This document shows positions 25,721 through 34,106 of a DNA stretch of 64,000 bases, one piece after another. This DNA is from CAVOOW01 sp963697675 (GTDB lineage Bacteria > Actinomycetota > Actinomycetes > JACCUZ01), in the NCBI GenBank assembly GCA_963697675.1, contig CAVOOW010000006.1, positions 1,240,001-1,304,000 of the forward strand, in the 5' to 3' direction. Position 1 is the stretch's first letter. Each line of letters starts with the position of its first letter. Below the pieces are notes generated by a model. The model worked only from the letters and a program-made list of their open reading frames with translations, made no database searches and had not been told where the DNA came from. The position numbers and the translations under genes are program-made.

Positions 25721-26746
25721 GTGGACGTCACCCAGGAACTGGATATCACCCAGGCTCTCGCCGGTCTGGCACCCGGCCTTGCCGCGCATGCCGCGACGCA
25801 ACGCGGCGTGTTCACTGGCGACCAAGCCCGTGACGCGCACTACAGCGACGGTGAGATACAGCGGCTGCGCCGGTCCAAGCGACGACCCGAGCAGTGGCTC
25901 TCGATCCGGCGCGGCGTCTACGTCGTCAAGCAGTGGTACGACGGGTTGCGCGCCCTTGGAACAACACCGGGTGAAGCTTGCTGCATTGGCGCTGGTGCTG
26001 ACCGAGCCTGCGGTGCAGAGTCACGTCTCGGCCGCGGTCGAGCTCGGACTCGAGATGCTCGAGCCTGACCTGTCGCGAACTCCATGTCACCAGGGCAGAG
26101 CTGAAGGGCTCGCGACACGAAGCCGGGGTCCATCACCACGCCGGCGGAGCTGCCTGTGGGCGATGTGCTCCAGACGTACGGACGGGTCAGTGTCACGGGA
26201 GCCGCGCGTACCGCCGTCGACATCGCACGCGAGAGCGAACGTCTCGAGCAAGGTGTTGCCGTGTGTGACTCCGCCCTGCGCGGTGGTGTCACGCGGGAGG
26301 AGCTCACCGAGGTCATGACGCGGTGTCGCAGTTGGCCGGGTGCGCGGCTGGCCTCACGTGCGGTGTCGATGGCCGACGGTCGAGCGGACAACCCCGGCGA
26401 GTCGTGGTCGCGCGTCATCCTCGTGGCGAACGGGCACGCACCGACCGATCTTCAGCGCGAGTTCTTCGACGACCGCGGGCGTGCCGGCATCGGTGACTTC
26501 TTCTGGGAAGAGGAGATGGTCGTCGGCGAGTTCGACGGGAAGCTGAAGTACGCCGTTGCGGAAGGTGCCACAGCCGACGAGGCGGCGCGCGCCATCATCG
26601 CGGAGAAGCGTCGCGAGGATCGGCTGCGGGCAATGGGGCTGGAGTTCGTGCGCTGGGGTTTCGGCGAGCTCTACCGGCCGCGACTGTTCGTGGCCAAGGT
26701 CGCTGCCGCCACGTGCGCGCGGTGCGGCCCGGTGGCGTTGAGCTAG
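25721..26746 (+). pseudogene. AbiEi-like / DUF559-type protein, three frameshifts
   Basis: Conceptual joining of three frames restores one protein: an N-terminal winged-helix region (RGVFTGDQARDAHYSDGEIQ, RRGVYVVKQWYDG), a middle (RVKLAALALVLTEPAVQSHV) and a C-terminal nuclease-like part (EFDGKLKY, IIAEKRREDRLRAMG). The whole resembles the type IV TA antitoxin-like actinobacterial family with an AbiEi-type N-terminus. Single-base insertions are needed near 25955, 26082 and 26142; the net shift is zero, so the last part is back in the first frame. Proposed start: GTG 25721. No toxin partner is adjacent. Confidence 0.7.
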
Positions 26747-26753
26747 TCGGAGA

Positions 26754-26840
26754 GTCGACCACTTCAGCAGGCGAACGGTCGCCTCAACAGGCGTGCACGC
26801 CTATTGGCGCGACGCCCCGCCTACCAAACGTGGTCAACTG
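26754..26840. repeat. CAGTTGACCACGTTTGG palindromic element, right copy (inverted)
   Basis: Ends CCAAACGTGGTCAACTG and starts GTCGACCACTTCAGCAGG. Inverted relative to the copy at 25527, so the two bracket the AbiEi-like pseudogene. Begins 8 nt after that gene's stop and lies before the convergent alanine-racemase-like gene. Confidence 0.88.
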
Positions 26841-26873
26841 CGGGGCGGTGCGGGGCGGCGGCGGCGGCGCGGG

Positions 26874-27920
26874 CTAGCGGGCGGTGATGCGGTCGGGGCG
26901 CAGGGTGGTCATCCGGACCTCGCAGCAGAGCTCGTCGCCGATGGCGGGTGGGCGCACCGTCGTCGGCATCAGCAGCAGCGACACCTGCATGTGCGGTGGT
27001 TCGGCGAACCAGCGCGCGCGACCGGCCCAGCGGAACGGCGAGAGCGACCGGTTGGCCGCGGCCAGCGATCCGACGGCGAGCTCCTTGGCGCGGCCGACCG
27101 GCCCGCGCACGGTTCGCGGCGCCTCGAGAGCAACCCCGTGCGCCGTACCCCCGCTGACCACCACGAGCCAGCTGTCCCGAAGCGCCTTCCGCTGCCGGTA
27201 GCCGTACCGCGTCCCCGCGGCCAGCCGGTGCACGTCGAGCACTGTGCCGCGGGCGGTGAACGCGCTTCGGTCGCCCAGCCACAGCGAGGTCCCGACCCGC
27301 GGCCGGAACATGGTCGTCGGGAATGCCGCGCGCAGCTCGGCCAGCTCGGTCGCCGTCAGGTGGCTGACCCACGCGACGTCGGTCGGCAGGCCCGCGGCCG
27401 TCAGGCGGCGCAACCAGTCGCCCACCTCGCTGGCGGGGTCGCAGCCGCCGTGCCGGTCGATCGGCAGGTGGAAGGCGAAACCCTCCAGCCGTACGCCGTT
27501 CAGCAGCTCGCGTACGTCCGCGATGTCGTCGGCCGACAGTCCGTGCCGGTGCATCGAGGTCAGGCACTCGAGAACGATCCGCTCCCCGCCCGAGAGCGCC
27601 CGCAGCCGATCGAGGTGCGCAACGGTCTGCACGACGCCGGCCGGCGGCAGCATCTCGGGGATGTCGTAGGACGGCGTGAGTACGAGCACGTCGCCGGCGA
27701 ACGCCGACCGCACCGCCTCGACCTCGTCGACGATGCCGACCGCCACGACGTCGACGCCGAGCAGGGAAGCCTCCGCCGCGAGCCGCGCGTTCCCGAAGCC
27801 GTAGCCGTTGCCCTTGATGACCGGCACCAGGCCAGGCGACGCGTCGAGCACCGAGCGCTGGTGGGCACGCCACCGGTCGACGTCGACGCTGAGGGTGAAG
27901 GTCATGCGGGGTTCCGGCAT
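26874..27920 (-). CDS. Alanine-racemase-like PLP enzyme
   Basis: 348 aa. The N-terminal alanine racemase barrel carries the PLP lysine in VIKGNGYGFG (about 34-43). FRPRVGTSLWLGDRS is the second conserved region, and a C-terminal beta domain is present. More divergent than housekeeping Alr. Probably cotranscribed with the FemAB-like gene upstream (35-nt gap), a pairing that suggests amino-acid supply or modification for the peptidoglycan bridge; true substrate not provable. Start ATG 27920 (MPEPRMTFT) or ATG 27905. Confidence 0.8.
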   Translation of the reverse strand: MPEPRMTFTLSVDVDRWRAHQRSVLDASPGLVPVIKGNGYGFGNARLAAEASLLGVDVVAVGIVDEVEAVRSAFAGDVLVLTPSYDIPEMLPPAGVVQTVAHLDRLRALSGGERIVLECLTSMHRHGLSADDIADVRELLNGVRLEGFAFHLPIDRHGGCDPASEVGDWLRRLTAAGLPTDVAWVSHLTATELAELRAAFPTTMFRPRVGTSLWLGDRSAFTARGTVLDVHRLAAGTRYGYRQRKALRDSWLVVVSGGTAHGVALEAPRTVRGPVGRAKELAVGSLAAANRSLSPFRWAGRARWFAEPPHMQVSLLLMPTTVRPPAIGDELCCEVRMTTLRPDRITAR

Positions 27921-27955
27921 GCGACGCTCAGACAGGGGCTCATGCGGCGAGAGAC

Positions 27956-29071
27956 CTAACGTCGGCTCATGTAGACGTCGAAAGCCTTGTACAGCAAGCG
28001 GTTCAACGGCAAGTCCCACTCGCCCACGTACTCCACCGCCTCGCCTCCGGTGCCGAGCTTGAACTGGATGAGCCCGAAGTGGCTGTCCGACGAGTCGAGC
28101 GTGTCCGTGATCCCCCTCAGGTCGTAGACGGTCGCGCCGGCGGCCGCCGAGTCGCGCATCATCTGCCACTGGATCGCGTTCGAGCCGCGCACGTCCCGCT
28201 TCTCGGTCGAGGACGCACCGTAGGAGTACCACGCGTGCTCGCCGACCCGGACGAGCGTCGTCGCGGCGACCAGGTCGCCCTCGTGACGGGCGAGGTAGAG
28301 GCGCAGGCGGTCGGGGTCCTCGGCACTCATCGCCGTCCACATCTGCTGGAAGTACGAGAGTGGTCGGCCGATGAAGCCGTCCCGTTCGGCGGTCTCGAGG
28401 TAGAGGGCGTGGAAGGCGGGCAGGTCGTCGACGCCACCGAGCTCAACGACGACCCCGAGCTTTGCGGCCTTCTTGATGTTGCGCCGCCACAGCTGGTTGA
28501 AGCCGGACAGCAGCTCGTCCTCCGACCGGCCGCCGATCGGCACCTGGAAGACGAACGCGGGCTGCCCGGCCGAGAAGCCGCCGTCGGCGTCGGGCGGATG
28601 CCAGCCCAGCGCGGTCAACGCGTCGCTGACCCGTTGGCCATTCGACTCGTCGACGTCGGGCGGCACATCGGTGAGTCGCTTGGCCGACCCGTCGGCGATG
28701 GCCGCCTTCACCGTGGCGGCCGACCAGCGTCGCAGCGCGACCGGCGGGCCCATCCGCACCCCGAACGCTCCCCGGTCGCGCAGGTGCTCGACCATCGGCG
28801 TCAGCCAAGCGCCCAGGTCGTCGGTCGCCCAGTCGAGCACCGGGCCTTCCGGCAGGTAGGCCAGGAACCGTTTCACCTTCGGCACCTGACGCAACAACAC
28901 CAGCCCGGCACCCACGAGCACGCCCGCGTCGTCGTACCACCCGATGCTCTCGTGACCCCACTCGCGCTTGACCTCGGCCCACGACGGGCACTGCAGGAAG
29001 CTCGCCGACGGGCGGGAAGCGATGAACGCCAGGTGTTCGTCGGCGGTGATCGCGCGCACGGACAGCGCCAT
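27956..29071 (-). CDS. FemAB/FemX-type peptidoglycan bridge aminoacyltransferase
   Basis: 371 aa with the double GNAT-like Fem fold: SFLQCPSWAEVKREWGHESI near the N-terminus, NQLWRRNIKKAAKLGV in the middle and YDLRGI...FGLIQFKLGTGGEAVEYVGEWDLP at the C-terminus. Such enzymes add an amino acid from aminoacyl-tRNA to the peptide of lipid II. Next to an alanine-racemase-like gene. Start: ATG 29071. No related second fem gene is in the window. Confidence 0.88.
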   Translation of the reverse strand: MALSVRAITADEHLAFIASRPSASFLQCPSWAEVKREWGHESIGWYDDAGVLVGAGLVLLRQVPKVKRFLAYLPEGPVLDWATDDLGAWLTPMVEHLRDRGAFGVRMGPPVALRRWSAATVKAAIADGSAKRLTDVPPDVDESNGQRVSDALTALGWHPPDADGGFSAGQPAFVFQVPIGGRSEDELLSGFNQLWRRNIKKAAKLGVVVELGGVDDLPAFHALYLETAERDGFIGRPLSYFQQMWTAMSAEDPDRLRLYLARHEGDLVAATTLVRVGEHAWYSYGASSTEKRDVRGSNAIQWQMMRDSAAAGATVYDLRGITDTLDSSDSHFGLIQFKLGTGGEAVEYVGEWDLPLNRLLYKAFDVYMSRR

Positions 29072-29210
29072 GGGCGGGGCAGCTCCTCAACAGGGGTACG
29101 TCGTCGCGTGTGCGGCGCCGTTGGTGGGCGGTCCGAGGCTACTGGTTGTCAGGTCGCGACCATCGGACTCGTTCTGGTCATTGGTACGAGCTGGTTGCCC
29201 ACGGCATGAC

Positions 29211-29238
29211 GACGCCCCGGGTGTTGACCCGGGGCGTC
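29211..29238 (-). terminator. Strong hairpin terminator after yceI
   Basis: GACGCCCCGGGT and ACCCGGGGCGTC form a perfect 12-bp stem with loop GTTG, 40 nt past the stop of the minus-strand YceI gene. The 207-nt gap also carries the FemAB promoter side. Confidence 0.8.
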
Positions 29239-29278
29239 GGTGTACAACTGCGGCACGCTGAGCGCGGCCGGTTGCGGA

Positions 29279-29870
29279 CTACTGCTGGAGCACGGCTTCG
29301 GACTCGATCTCGATGCGGACCTTCTTGGAGACGACCACGCCGCCGGCCTCGAGCGCGGCGTTCCAGGTCATGCCCCAGTCCTCGCGGTCGATCTCGGTGC
29401 TGGCCGTCACCGCGAGGCGGGTGCCGCCCCACGGGTCCTTGACGACACCGTCGAGCTCGAGGGCGAGCTCGACCTCACGGGTGACGTCCTTGATGGTGAG
29501 GTCGCCGACGACGGTGAAGTCGGTGCCCTGCTGAGCAACCACGCGGGCGTTGCGGAAGGTCATCTCGGGGTATTTCTCGACCTCGAGGAAGTCGCCGGAA
29601 CGCAGGTGGTTGTCGCGGTCGGGGGTGCCGGTCTCGATGCTCGCGGTCGCGATGGTGACGTCGGCGGTGGACGCGTGCGGCTCGTCGGCGATCGTGATCG
29701 TGCCGTCGAACTTGGCGAAGTGGCCGCGGACCTTCGTGACCATCAGGTGGCGGGCGACGAAGCCGATGCGGGTGTGGGTCGGGTCAAGGGTGTACGTGCC
29801 GGGTGTCGGCAGCGCGACCCCGTTGACGTTGCGGGTGATGCTTTGTCCGGTCTGGGTGATATCGGTCATG
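29279..29870 (-). CDS. YceI-like lipocalin-fold protein
   Basis: 196-aa single-domain YceI family protein: GTYTLDPTHTRIGFVARHLM, DVTIATASIETGTPDRDNHL, LTIKDVTREVELALELDGV, EDWGMTWNAALEAGG. The fold binds polyisoprenoids or other amphiphiles. No signal peptide is evident, so it appears cytoplasmic, unlike E. coli YceI. The ATG at 29870 with GAGAGG upstream was chosen over the longer open frame. Divergent from a MarR-type regulator that probably controls it. Confidence 0.92.
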
Positions 29871-30009
29871 GGGACCTCTCTCGGGTGGCGGGGGTTTGCC
29901 GGTCTGTGATGAGCCACGAGTTGTCGGTAATCTTCGATATGCCGGTTTGCGTTGGTCGGGTTGCGCCTCGTTTGCGGACTTCCGCAGGTACGAATGCTTG
30001 CCTGAACAG

Positions 30010-30039
30010 ATATTGCGCTCTCAATATTTCAGTTGTCAA
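30010..30039 (-). promoter_or_regulatory. Probable yceI promoter in the yceI-marR gap
   Basis: On the minus strand TTGACA (30039-30034), 18 bp, then CAATAT (30015-30010), within an AT-rich stretch of the 193-bp divergent region. The MarR-type regulator is expected to act here. Confidence 0.45.
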
Positions 30040-30063
30040 GTTTCTGCGCGGTAGACTTCCCGG

Positions 30064-31347
30064 ATGAGTAGCGAGGCGCTTGACGACCCGCGGCTGACCG
30101 TGGCCGGGCTGCTCGCCGAGACGTGGGCCGGGTTCGCCGGCCGGATCACCGCGCAGCTGGCCGCGCACGGCCTGGATGCTGCCGAGTTCGAGGTCCTGAT
30201 GCGCCTCGCGCGCACGCCAGGCGGGTTGCTTCGAATGAGCGACCTGGCCGCCCAGACCTCCCTGACCTCCAGCGGCATCACCCGCCTGGTGGACCGGCTG
30301 GTGGCCGCCGGGTCCGTGCAGCGTCAGGCGTGCGCGACTGACCGGCGCACGACGTACGCGGTGATCACCGACAAGGGTCGCGCGCGGCTGGAGGCAGCAC
30401 TGCCCGGCCATCTCGAGCTGATCGAACGCTGGCTCGTTGGCCCGATCCCCTCCGGCGAGCTGGCGGCCTTCGTCGCCACGCTGCGCACGTTGCGCGACGG
30501 GGTGCGGCCCTGTGCCGAGGCCGGCGCGAAGCCACTCGTGGTGCCAGGGCGCGACACAGCGGCCGGACGCCAGCAGCCGGACGTCAGCAGGCAGCCAGCA
30601 GAGCAGGGCCGGACGCCAGCAGGCCGGACGTCAGCAGGCCAACAGTCGCCTCAGCAGGTCCGCACGCCTCGTAAGGCGACGCCCCGCCTACCAAACGTGG
30701 TCAACTGCGGCGGGTCAACTGCTGCGCGCCCGGGTGCCGCGGGTCAGGCGGGCAGGTGCTCGCGCAGGAAGGCGATGTCGGCGCCCTGGCCCTCGGCTGC
30801 ACCGGGCGTCTCGCACACGACCGGCGCCCCGGCGGCCTGGACGACGGCGACGATCGCCTCCGGGTCGATCGAGCCCGAGCCGAAGTTGGCGTGCCGGTCG
30901 GCGCCGGAGTCGAACTCGTCGCGCGAGTCGTTGGCGTGGACCAGGTCGACCCGGCCGGTGATGGCCTTGACCCGGTCGACGATGCCGGCCAGGTCCTCGC
31001 CGCCGGCGTGCGCGTGGCAGGTGTCGAGGCAGAAGCCGATCATCGACATGTCGACACGGGCATCGAGCGCCTCCCAGAGCCGCGCGATGCGCTCGAGCCG
31101 GCGGGCCATGGCGTTGCCGCCACCGGCGGTGTTCTCGATGAGGATCGGCAACGGTGGCGTGAAGCGTTCGAAGGCCTTGACCCAGTTGTCGACGCCGACC
31201 TGCGGGTCGTCGTCCTTGAGTACGTGGCCGCCGTGCACGATCAGGCCCTTGGCGCCGATCTCGGCTGCCGCCATCGCGTGTTGCTGGAGCAGCTTCCGGC
31301 TCGGAATGCGGATCTTGTTGTTGGACGTGGCGACGTTGACGAGATAG
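30064..31347 (+). CDS. MarR-family regulator, ORF without a normal stop
   Basis: The first 155 residues are a complete MarR regulator: GLLAETWAGFAGRITAQLAA, AEFEVLMRLARTPGGLLRMS, SDLAAQTSLTSSGITRLVDRL, CATDRRTTYAVITDKGRARLE. The frame then does not stop but continues through repeated GCCGGACGTCAGCAGG-like DNA, through a palindromic element and 600 nt antisense into nfo, to 31347. Only the part to about 30540 looks like protein. The original stop was probably lost by a repeat insertion or indel. Divergent from yceI, its likely target. Confidence 0.75.
   Translation: MSSEALDDPRLTVAGLLAETWAGFAGRITAQLAAHGLDAAEFEVLMRLARTPGGLLRMSDLAAQTSLTSSGITRLVDRLVAAGSVQRQACATDRRTTYAVITDKGRARLEAALPGHLELIERWLVGPIPSGELAAFVATLRTLRDGVRPCAEAGAKPLVVPGRDTAAGRQQPDVSRQPAEQGRTPAGRTSAGQQSPQQVRTPRKATPRLPNVVNCGGSTAARPGAAGQAGRCSRRKAMSAPWPSAAPGVSHTTGAPAAWTTATIASGSIEPEPKLACRSAPESNSSRESLAWTRSTRPVMALTRSTMPARSSPPACAWQVSRQKPIIDMSTRASSASQSRAMRSSRRAMALPPPAVFSMRIGNGGVKRSKALTQLSTPTCGSSSLSTWPPCTIRPLAPISAAAIACCWSSFRLGMRILLLDVATLTR
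30645..30707. repeat. CCAAACGTGGTCAACTG palindromic element, partial copy
   Basis: Ends GGCGACGCCCCGCCTACC then AAACGTGGTCAACTG, the same end as 26840 and 48370. Its left part is merged with short direct repeats of GGACG(C/T)CAGCAG at about 30565-30640. Between the MarR gene and the convergent nfo. Confidence 0.82.
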
Positions 31348-31559
31348 GGCGCGTGCACGTAGAGGTCGAGGTCGGCCTCCTCGGCTGCCGCCCGGAGGGC
31401 GGCCGCACCGCCGGCGTAGTGCATCTCGGGCCCCTTGTAGCCCTGCGGATCCCCGAGGAAGAACTGCGCGAGCGTCGCTCCGCGGGCAGCGGCCTCCGCG
31501 ATGGGATCGGTCTGGTCGACGTGGGCCCCGATGCGCAGGCCGGTGGGTGATGCGGTCAC
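30744..31559 (-). CDS. nfo: Endonuclease IV (AP endonuclease)
   Basis: 271-aa TIM-barrel AP endonuclease for abasic-site and oxidative DNA repair. Zinc-binding and family motifs are visible: IGAHV, LYVHAPYLVNVA, GLIVHGGHV, ILIENTAGGGNAM, MIGFCLDTCHAHAGGEDL, LVHANDSRDEFDSGADRHANFGSG and VVCETPG. Start: GTG 31559, overlapping the stop of the upstream membrane protein gene (GTGA). Confidence 0.94.
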   Translation of the reverse strand: MTASPTGLRIGAHVDQTDPIAEAAARGATLAQFFLGDPQGYKGPEMHYAGGAAALRAAAEEADLDLYVHAPYLVNVATSNNKIRIPSRKLLQQHAMAAAEIGAKGLIVHGGHVLKDDDPQVGVDNWVKAFERFTPPLPILIENTAGGGNAMARRLERIARLWEALDARVDMSMIGFCLDTCHAHAGGEDLAGIVDRVKAITGRVDLVHANDSRDEFDSGADRHANFGSGSIDPEAIVAVVQAAGAPVVCETPGAAEGQGADIAFLREHLPA

Positions 31560-32149
31560 GGCACCGAGCCTATTCCGGAACACCGACAGCGTCGCCACGC
31601 CCCGACTCGGCCCGAGCCGGTGTCCGCGGGCCGGAGCACCGCCCACAGCGCGAAACCCAGCAGCAGCCCTCCTGGCAGGACTCCTCCGACCCCGGCAATC
31701 GCCGCCTTCGGGGCATCGCTGAACGCGAGGAGCAGACCGGCCACACCGCAGACGGAGAGCGATCCACCGACCCAACCGAAGATGGGCTGCGCCCAGACAA
31801 CGGCCAGCGCCACGAAGTGCAGGCCGACGACGAGCGCGACCCAAGCCACTCCCGCGTCGGGGGTCTTCAGCGGACCAGCGAGCAGCCGCACCCCCACCAC
31901 GATCGCGATCACCTCGGCGGCCACGACCACCCAGTAGCCCGCACTGAAGCTGATGCCGGTCGGCTCCCCGACCGTCGAAGGACTTGGTGGATGGACCCGG
32001 CGCAGCCCGGCGAGCACGAGCAGGAACGCGAGGCCCCCAACGACACGGCAGACCGTGCCGATGCCGGTCGGCAGCGCCCCGGCGTTGACCTGCACGAAGA
32101 CAAGGCCGAACACCGAACCGATCAGCAAGCCCAGCCTCTGCGATGTCAT
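31556..32149 (-). CDS. Polytopic membrane protein of unknown function
   Basis: 197 aa with about six hydrophobic segments (LGLLIGSVFGLVFVQVNAG, VVGGLAFLLVLAGL, GYWVVVAAEVIAIVVGV, WVALVVGLHFVALAVVWA, LSVCGVAGLLLAFSD, GVLPGGLLLGFALWAVL). No named family recognised. Coupled to nfo by a 4-bp overlap. Start: ATG 32149; its promoter side faces rpsF and includes a DnaA box. Confidence 0.75.
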   Translation of the reverse strand: MTSQRLGLLIGSVFGLVFVQVNAGALPTGIGTVCRVVGGLAFLLVLAGLRRVHPPSPSTVGEPTGISFSAGYWVVVAAEVIAIVVGVRLLAGPLKTPDAGVAWVALVVGLHFVALAVVWAQPIFGWVGGSLSVCGVAGLLLAFSDAPKAAIAGVGGVLPGGLLLGFALWAVLRPADTGSGRVGAWRRCRCSGIGSVP

Positions 32150-32174
32150 CGCCACGAGTCTGCCGCAGGGCGCC

Positions 32175-32183
32175 TGTGGACAA
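32175..32183 (-). promoter_or_regulatory. DnaA box upstream of rpsF-ssb
   Basis: TTGTCCACA on the minus strand, the actinobacterial DnaA-box consensus, in the divergent 180-nt region between the membrane protein gene and rpsF. It could tie ribosomal/SSB gene expression to DnaA. Confidence 0.5.
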
Positions 32184-32279
32184 CGATTCGCTCCGCGCGC
32201 TCTGTCGGGATAACCTGTTGCCCGTGCTCGGCAGACTCTGCCGGGCATGTTTCAACCAGCACGACGCACTAGCCCTCCT

Positions 32280-32298
32280 GCCACGGAGAGACCGTGGC
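32280..32298 (+). promoter_or_regulatory. Leader hairpin of rpsF
   Basis: GCCACGG AGAGA CCGTGGC, 7-bp stem, 13 nt before the rpsF Shine-Dalgarno AGAGGAGGTGG. Possibly the autoregulatory S6:S18-binding leader, which also uses a CCG-bearing hairpin, but the match cannot be verified by eye. Confidence 0.4.
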
Positions 32299-32329
32299 CG
32301 CTCAAGTCCAGAGGAGGTGGGTTTTCCGC

Positions 32330-32620
32330 ATGCGTCACTACGAGCTGATGGTCATCCTCGATCCCGACATCGAGGAGCGCACCGTCGCCCCCGCACTCGA
32401 CCAGTTCCTCACCGTCGTGAAAACCGACGGCGGCAGCGTCGAAAAGATCGACATCTGGGGCCGTCGCCGGCTCTCGTTCGAGATCGCAAAGAAGTCCGAA
32501 GGCATCTACGCCGTTGTCGACCTGCAGGCCGAGCCTGCGACGGTCAAGGAGCTCGATCGCCAGCTCAACCTCAACGAGGCTGTGCTGCGCACCAAGGTCA
32601 TCCGTCCCGACATGCGATAG
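32330..32620 (+). CDS. rpsF: 30S ribosomal protein S6
   Basis: 96 aa, full S6: MRHYELMVILDPDIEERTV, WGRRRLSFEIAKKSEGIYAV, RQLNLNEAVLRTKVIR. ATG 32330 chosen over an open upstream extension because AGGAGG lies 10 nt before it. First gene of rpsF-ssb-rpsR-rplI. Confidence 0.97.
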   Translation: MRHYELMVILDPDIEERTVAPALDQFLTVVKTDGGSVEKIDIWGRRRLSFEIAKKSEGIYAVVDLQAEPATVKELDRQLNLNEAVLRTKVIRPDMR

Positions 32621-32631
32621 GACCGCACCCC

Positions 32632-33147
32632 ATGGCTGCAGGCGACACCGTCATCACCCTCGTGGGCAACCTCGTCGACGACCCCGAGCTGCGCTTCACG
32701 CCCAGCGGCGCGGCCGTCGCGAAGTTCCGCATGGCCTCGACCCCGCGCTACCTGGACAAGCAGACCAACGAGTGGAAGGACGGCGAAAGCCTCTTCCTCT
32801 CCGTGAACGTCTGGCGCCAGGCAGCCGAGAACGTGGCCGAGTCCCTCCAGCGAGGGATGCGCGTCATCGTCCAGGGCCGGCTCAAGCAGCGGTCCTACGA
32901 GACCAAAGAGGGCGAGAAGCGCACCGTTTACGAGGTCGAGGCCGACGAGGTCGGCCCGAGCCTGCGCAGTGCCAGCGCCAAGGTCACGAAGACCCAGCGT
33001 GGCGGCGGCAGCTTCGGCGCCTCGAGCGGATCGGGCGACAACGACCCCTGGGCCTCAGCGGCCCCGGCCGCCGCACCGGCACAGGCCGGTGGCGGCGGCG
33101 GCGGTGGCTGGAACAACCCCGGCGCCAGCGACGAGCCGCCGTTCTAA
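32632..33147 (+). CDS. ssb: Single-stranded DNA-binding protein
   Basis: 171 aa. OB fold at about 1-115 (TVITLVGNLVDDPELRFTPSG, LFLSVNVWRQAAENVAESLQRG, RVIVQGRLKQRSYE), a Gly-rich linker and the acidic tip DEPPF, which binds partner proteins such as primase, helicases and repair enzymes. Located 11 nt after rpsF. Confidence 0.97.
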   Translation: MAAGDTVITLVGNLVDDPELRFTPSGAAVAKFRMASTPRYLDKQTNEWKDGESLFLSVNVWRQAAENVAESLQRGMRVIVQGRLKQRSYETKEGEKRTVYEVEADEVGPSLRSASAKVTKTQRGGGSFGASSGSGDNDPWASAAPAAAPAQAGGGGGGGWNNPGASDEPPF

Positions 33148-33273
33148 CCTCTGAACCGGCAATCCTCATCAGGCGTACGACGGCGCGGCACTTGCGTCGC
33201 CGTACACATCAAGTCCCATGTTCGTTGACCATCCCGGCCGAGTCGCCGGGCATCCAGTGACTGGAGCACCACG

Positions 33274-33510
33274 ATGGCCAAGCCACCGCCCCGCAAGCCC
33301 AAGAAGAAGGTCTGCGTTTTCTGCAAGGAGAAGATCACCTATGTGGACTACAAGGACACCAACCTGCTGCGTAAGTTCATCTCCGACCGCGGCAAGATCC
33401 GCGCGCGTCGCGTGAGCGGCAACTGCACCCAGCACCAGCGTGACGTCGCCATGGCAGTGAAGAACAGCCGTGAGATGGCCCTGCTGCCCTACACCAGCAC
33501 CGCGCGCTAG
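33274..33510 (+). CDS. rpsR: 30S ribosomal protein S18, zinc-binding (C+) type
   Basis: 78 aa. CVFC near the N-terminus and NCTQHQ further on give a C-x2-C ... C-x2-H set, indicating the zinc-containing form. YVDYKDTNLLRKFISDRGKI is the S18 core. The 126-nt gap after ssb is long for this operon; no second S18 copy lies in the window. Confidence 0.96.
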   Translation: MAKPPPRKPKKKVCVFCKEKITYVDYKDTNLLRKFISDRGKIRARRVSGNCTQHQRDVAMAVKNSREMALLPYTSTAR

Positions 33511-33524
33511 AGGGGGCGACCGAG

Positions 33525-33971
33525 ATGAAGCTCATCCTCACTCAGGAAGTCACCGGCCTCGGTGCCCCCGGCGATGTCGTCGAGGTCAAGGACGGATACG
33601 GGCGCAACTTCCTCGTCCCGCGCGGCGTTGCGATGCGCTGGACCCGCGGCGGCGAGAAGCAGATCGAGTCGATCCGGCGCGGCCGTCAGGTGCGCGAGAT
33701 CCGGGAAGCCGGCGACGCGAAGGTCATCAAGGGCCGCCTCGAGGGACTCACGGTCAAGCTGCCCGTGCGCTCCGGCGGCACCGGCCGGCTCTTCGGTGCC
33801 GTCACCGTGGCCGACATCGTGGCCGCCATCTCCAAGGCCGGCGGCCCGGACGTCGACAAGCGACGCGTCGAGGTTGGCTCGCCGATCAAGACCGTCGGCG
33901 CCCACCAGGTCACCGTCCGGCTGCACCCCGAGGTCACCGCGACCGTCAACGTCGAGGTCGTCGCCGAATAG
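33525..33971 (+). CDS. rplI: 50S ribosomal protein L9
   Basis: 148 aa. N-terminal rRNA-binding domain (MKLILTQEVTGLGAPGDVVEVKDGYGRNFLVPRG), central connecting helix and C-terminal domain (GRLFGAVTVADIVAAI). 14 nt after rpsR, GGGGGCGACCGAG upstream. Confidence 0.97.
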   Translation: MKLILTQEVTGLGAPGDVVEVKDGYGRNFLVPRGVAMRWTRGGEKQIESIRRGRQVREIREAGDAKVIKGRLEGLTVKLPVRSGGTGRLFGAVTVADIVAAISKAGGPDVDKRRVEVGSPIKTVGAHQVTVRLHPEVTATVNVEVVAE

Positions 33972-34017
33972 CGCCGCGGTTGCGGCCAGTTGCGGCAGTC
34001 GCAAGTAGCTTCGTACG

Positions 34018-34072
34018 AAGTCGATCATGCAGTTACCGACGAAAAGCGTGTCGGTAACTGCATGATCGACTT
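34018..34072. repeat. TGCATGATCGACTT palindrome (likely bidirectional terminator)
   Basis: A perfect 23-bp inverted repeat (outer part AAGTCGATCATGCAG, inner TTACCGAC) around a 9-nt loop, between the convergent 3' ends of rplI and the MATE gene. Confidence 0.92.
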
Positions 34073-34106
34073 AAAGATGTCGGTGCGTGGCGGCACGCCT
34101 TCATGA

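Noticed and set aside
25721..26746. Active toxin-antitoxin pair around the AbiEi-like gene
   Set aside because: No AbiEii-type partner adjoins and the gene is interrupted three times.
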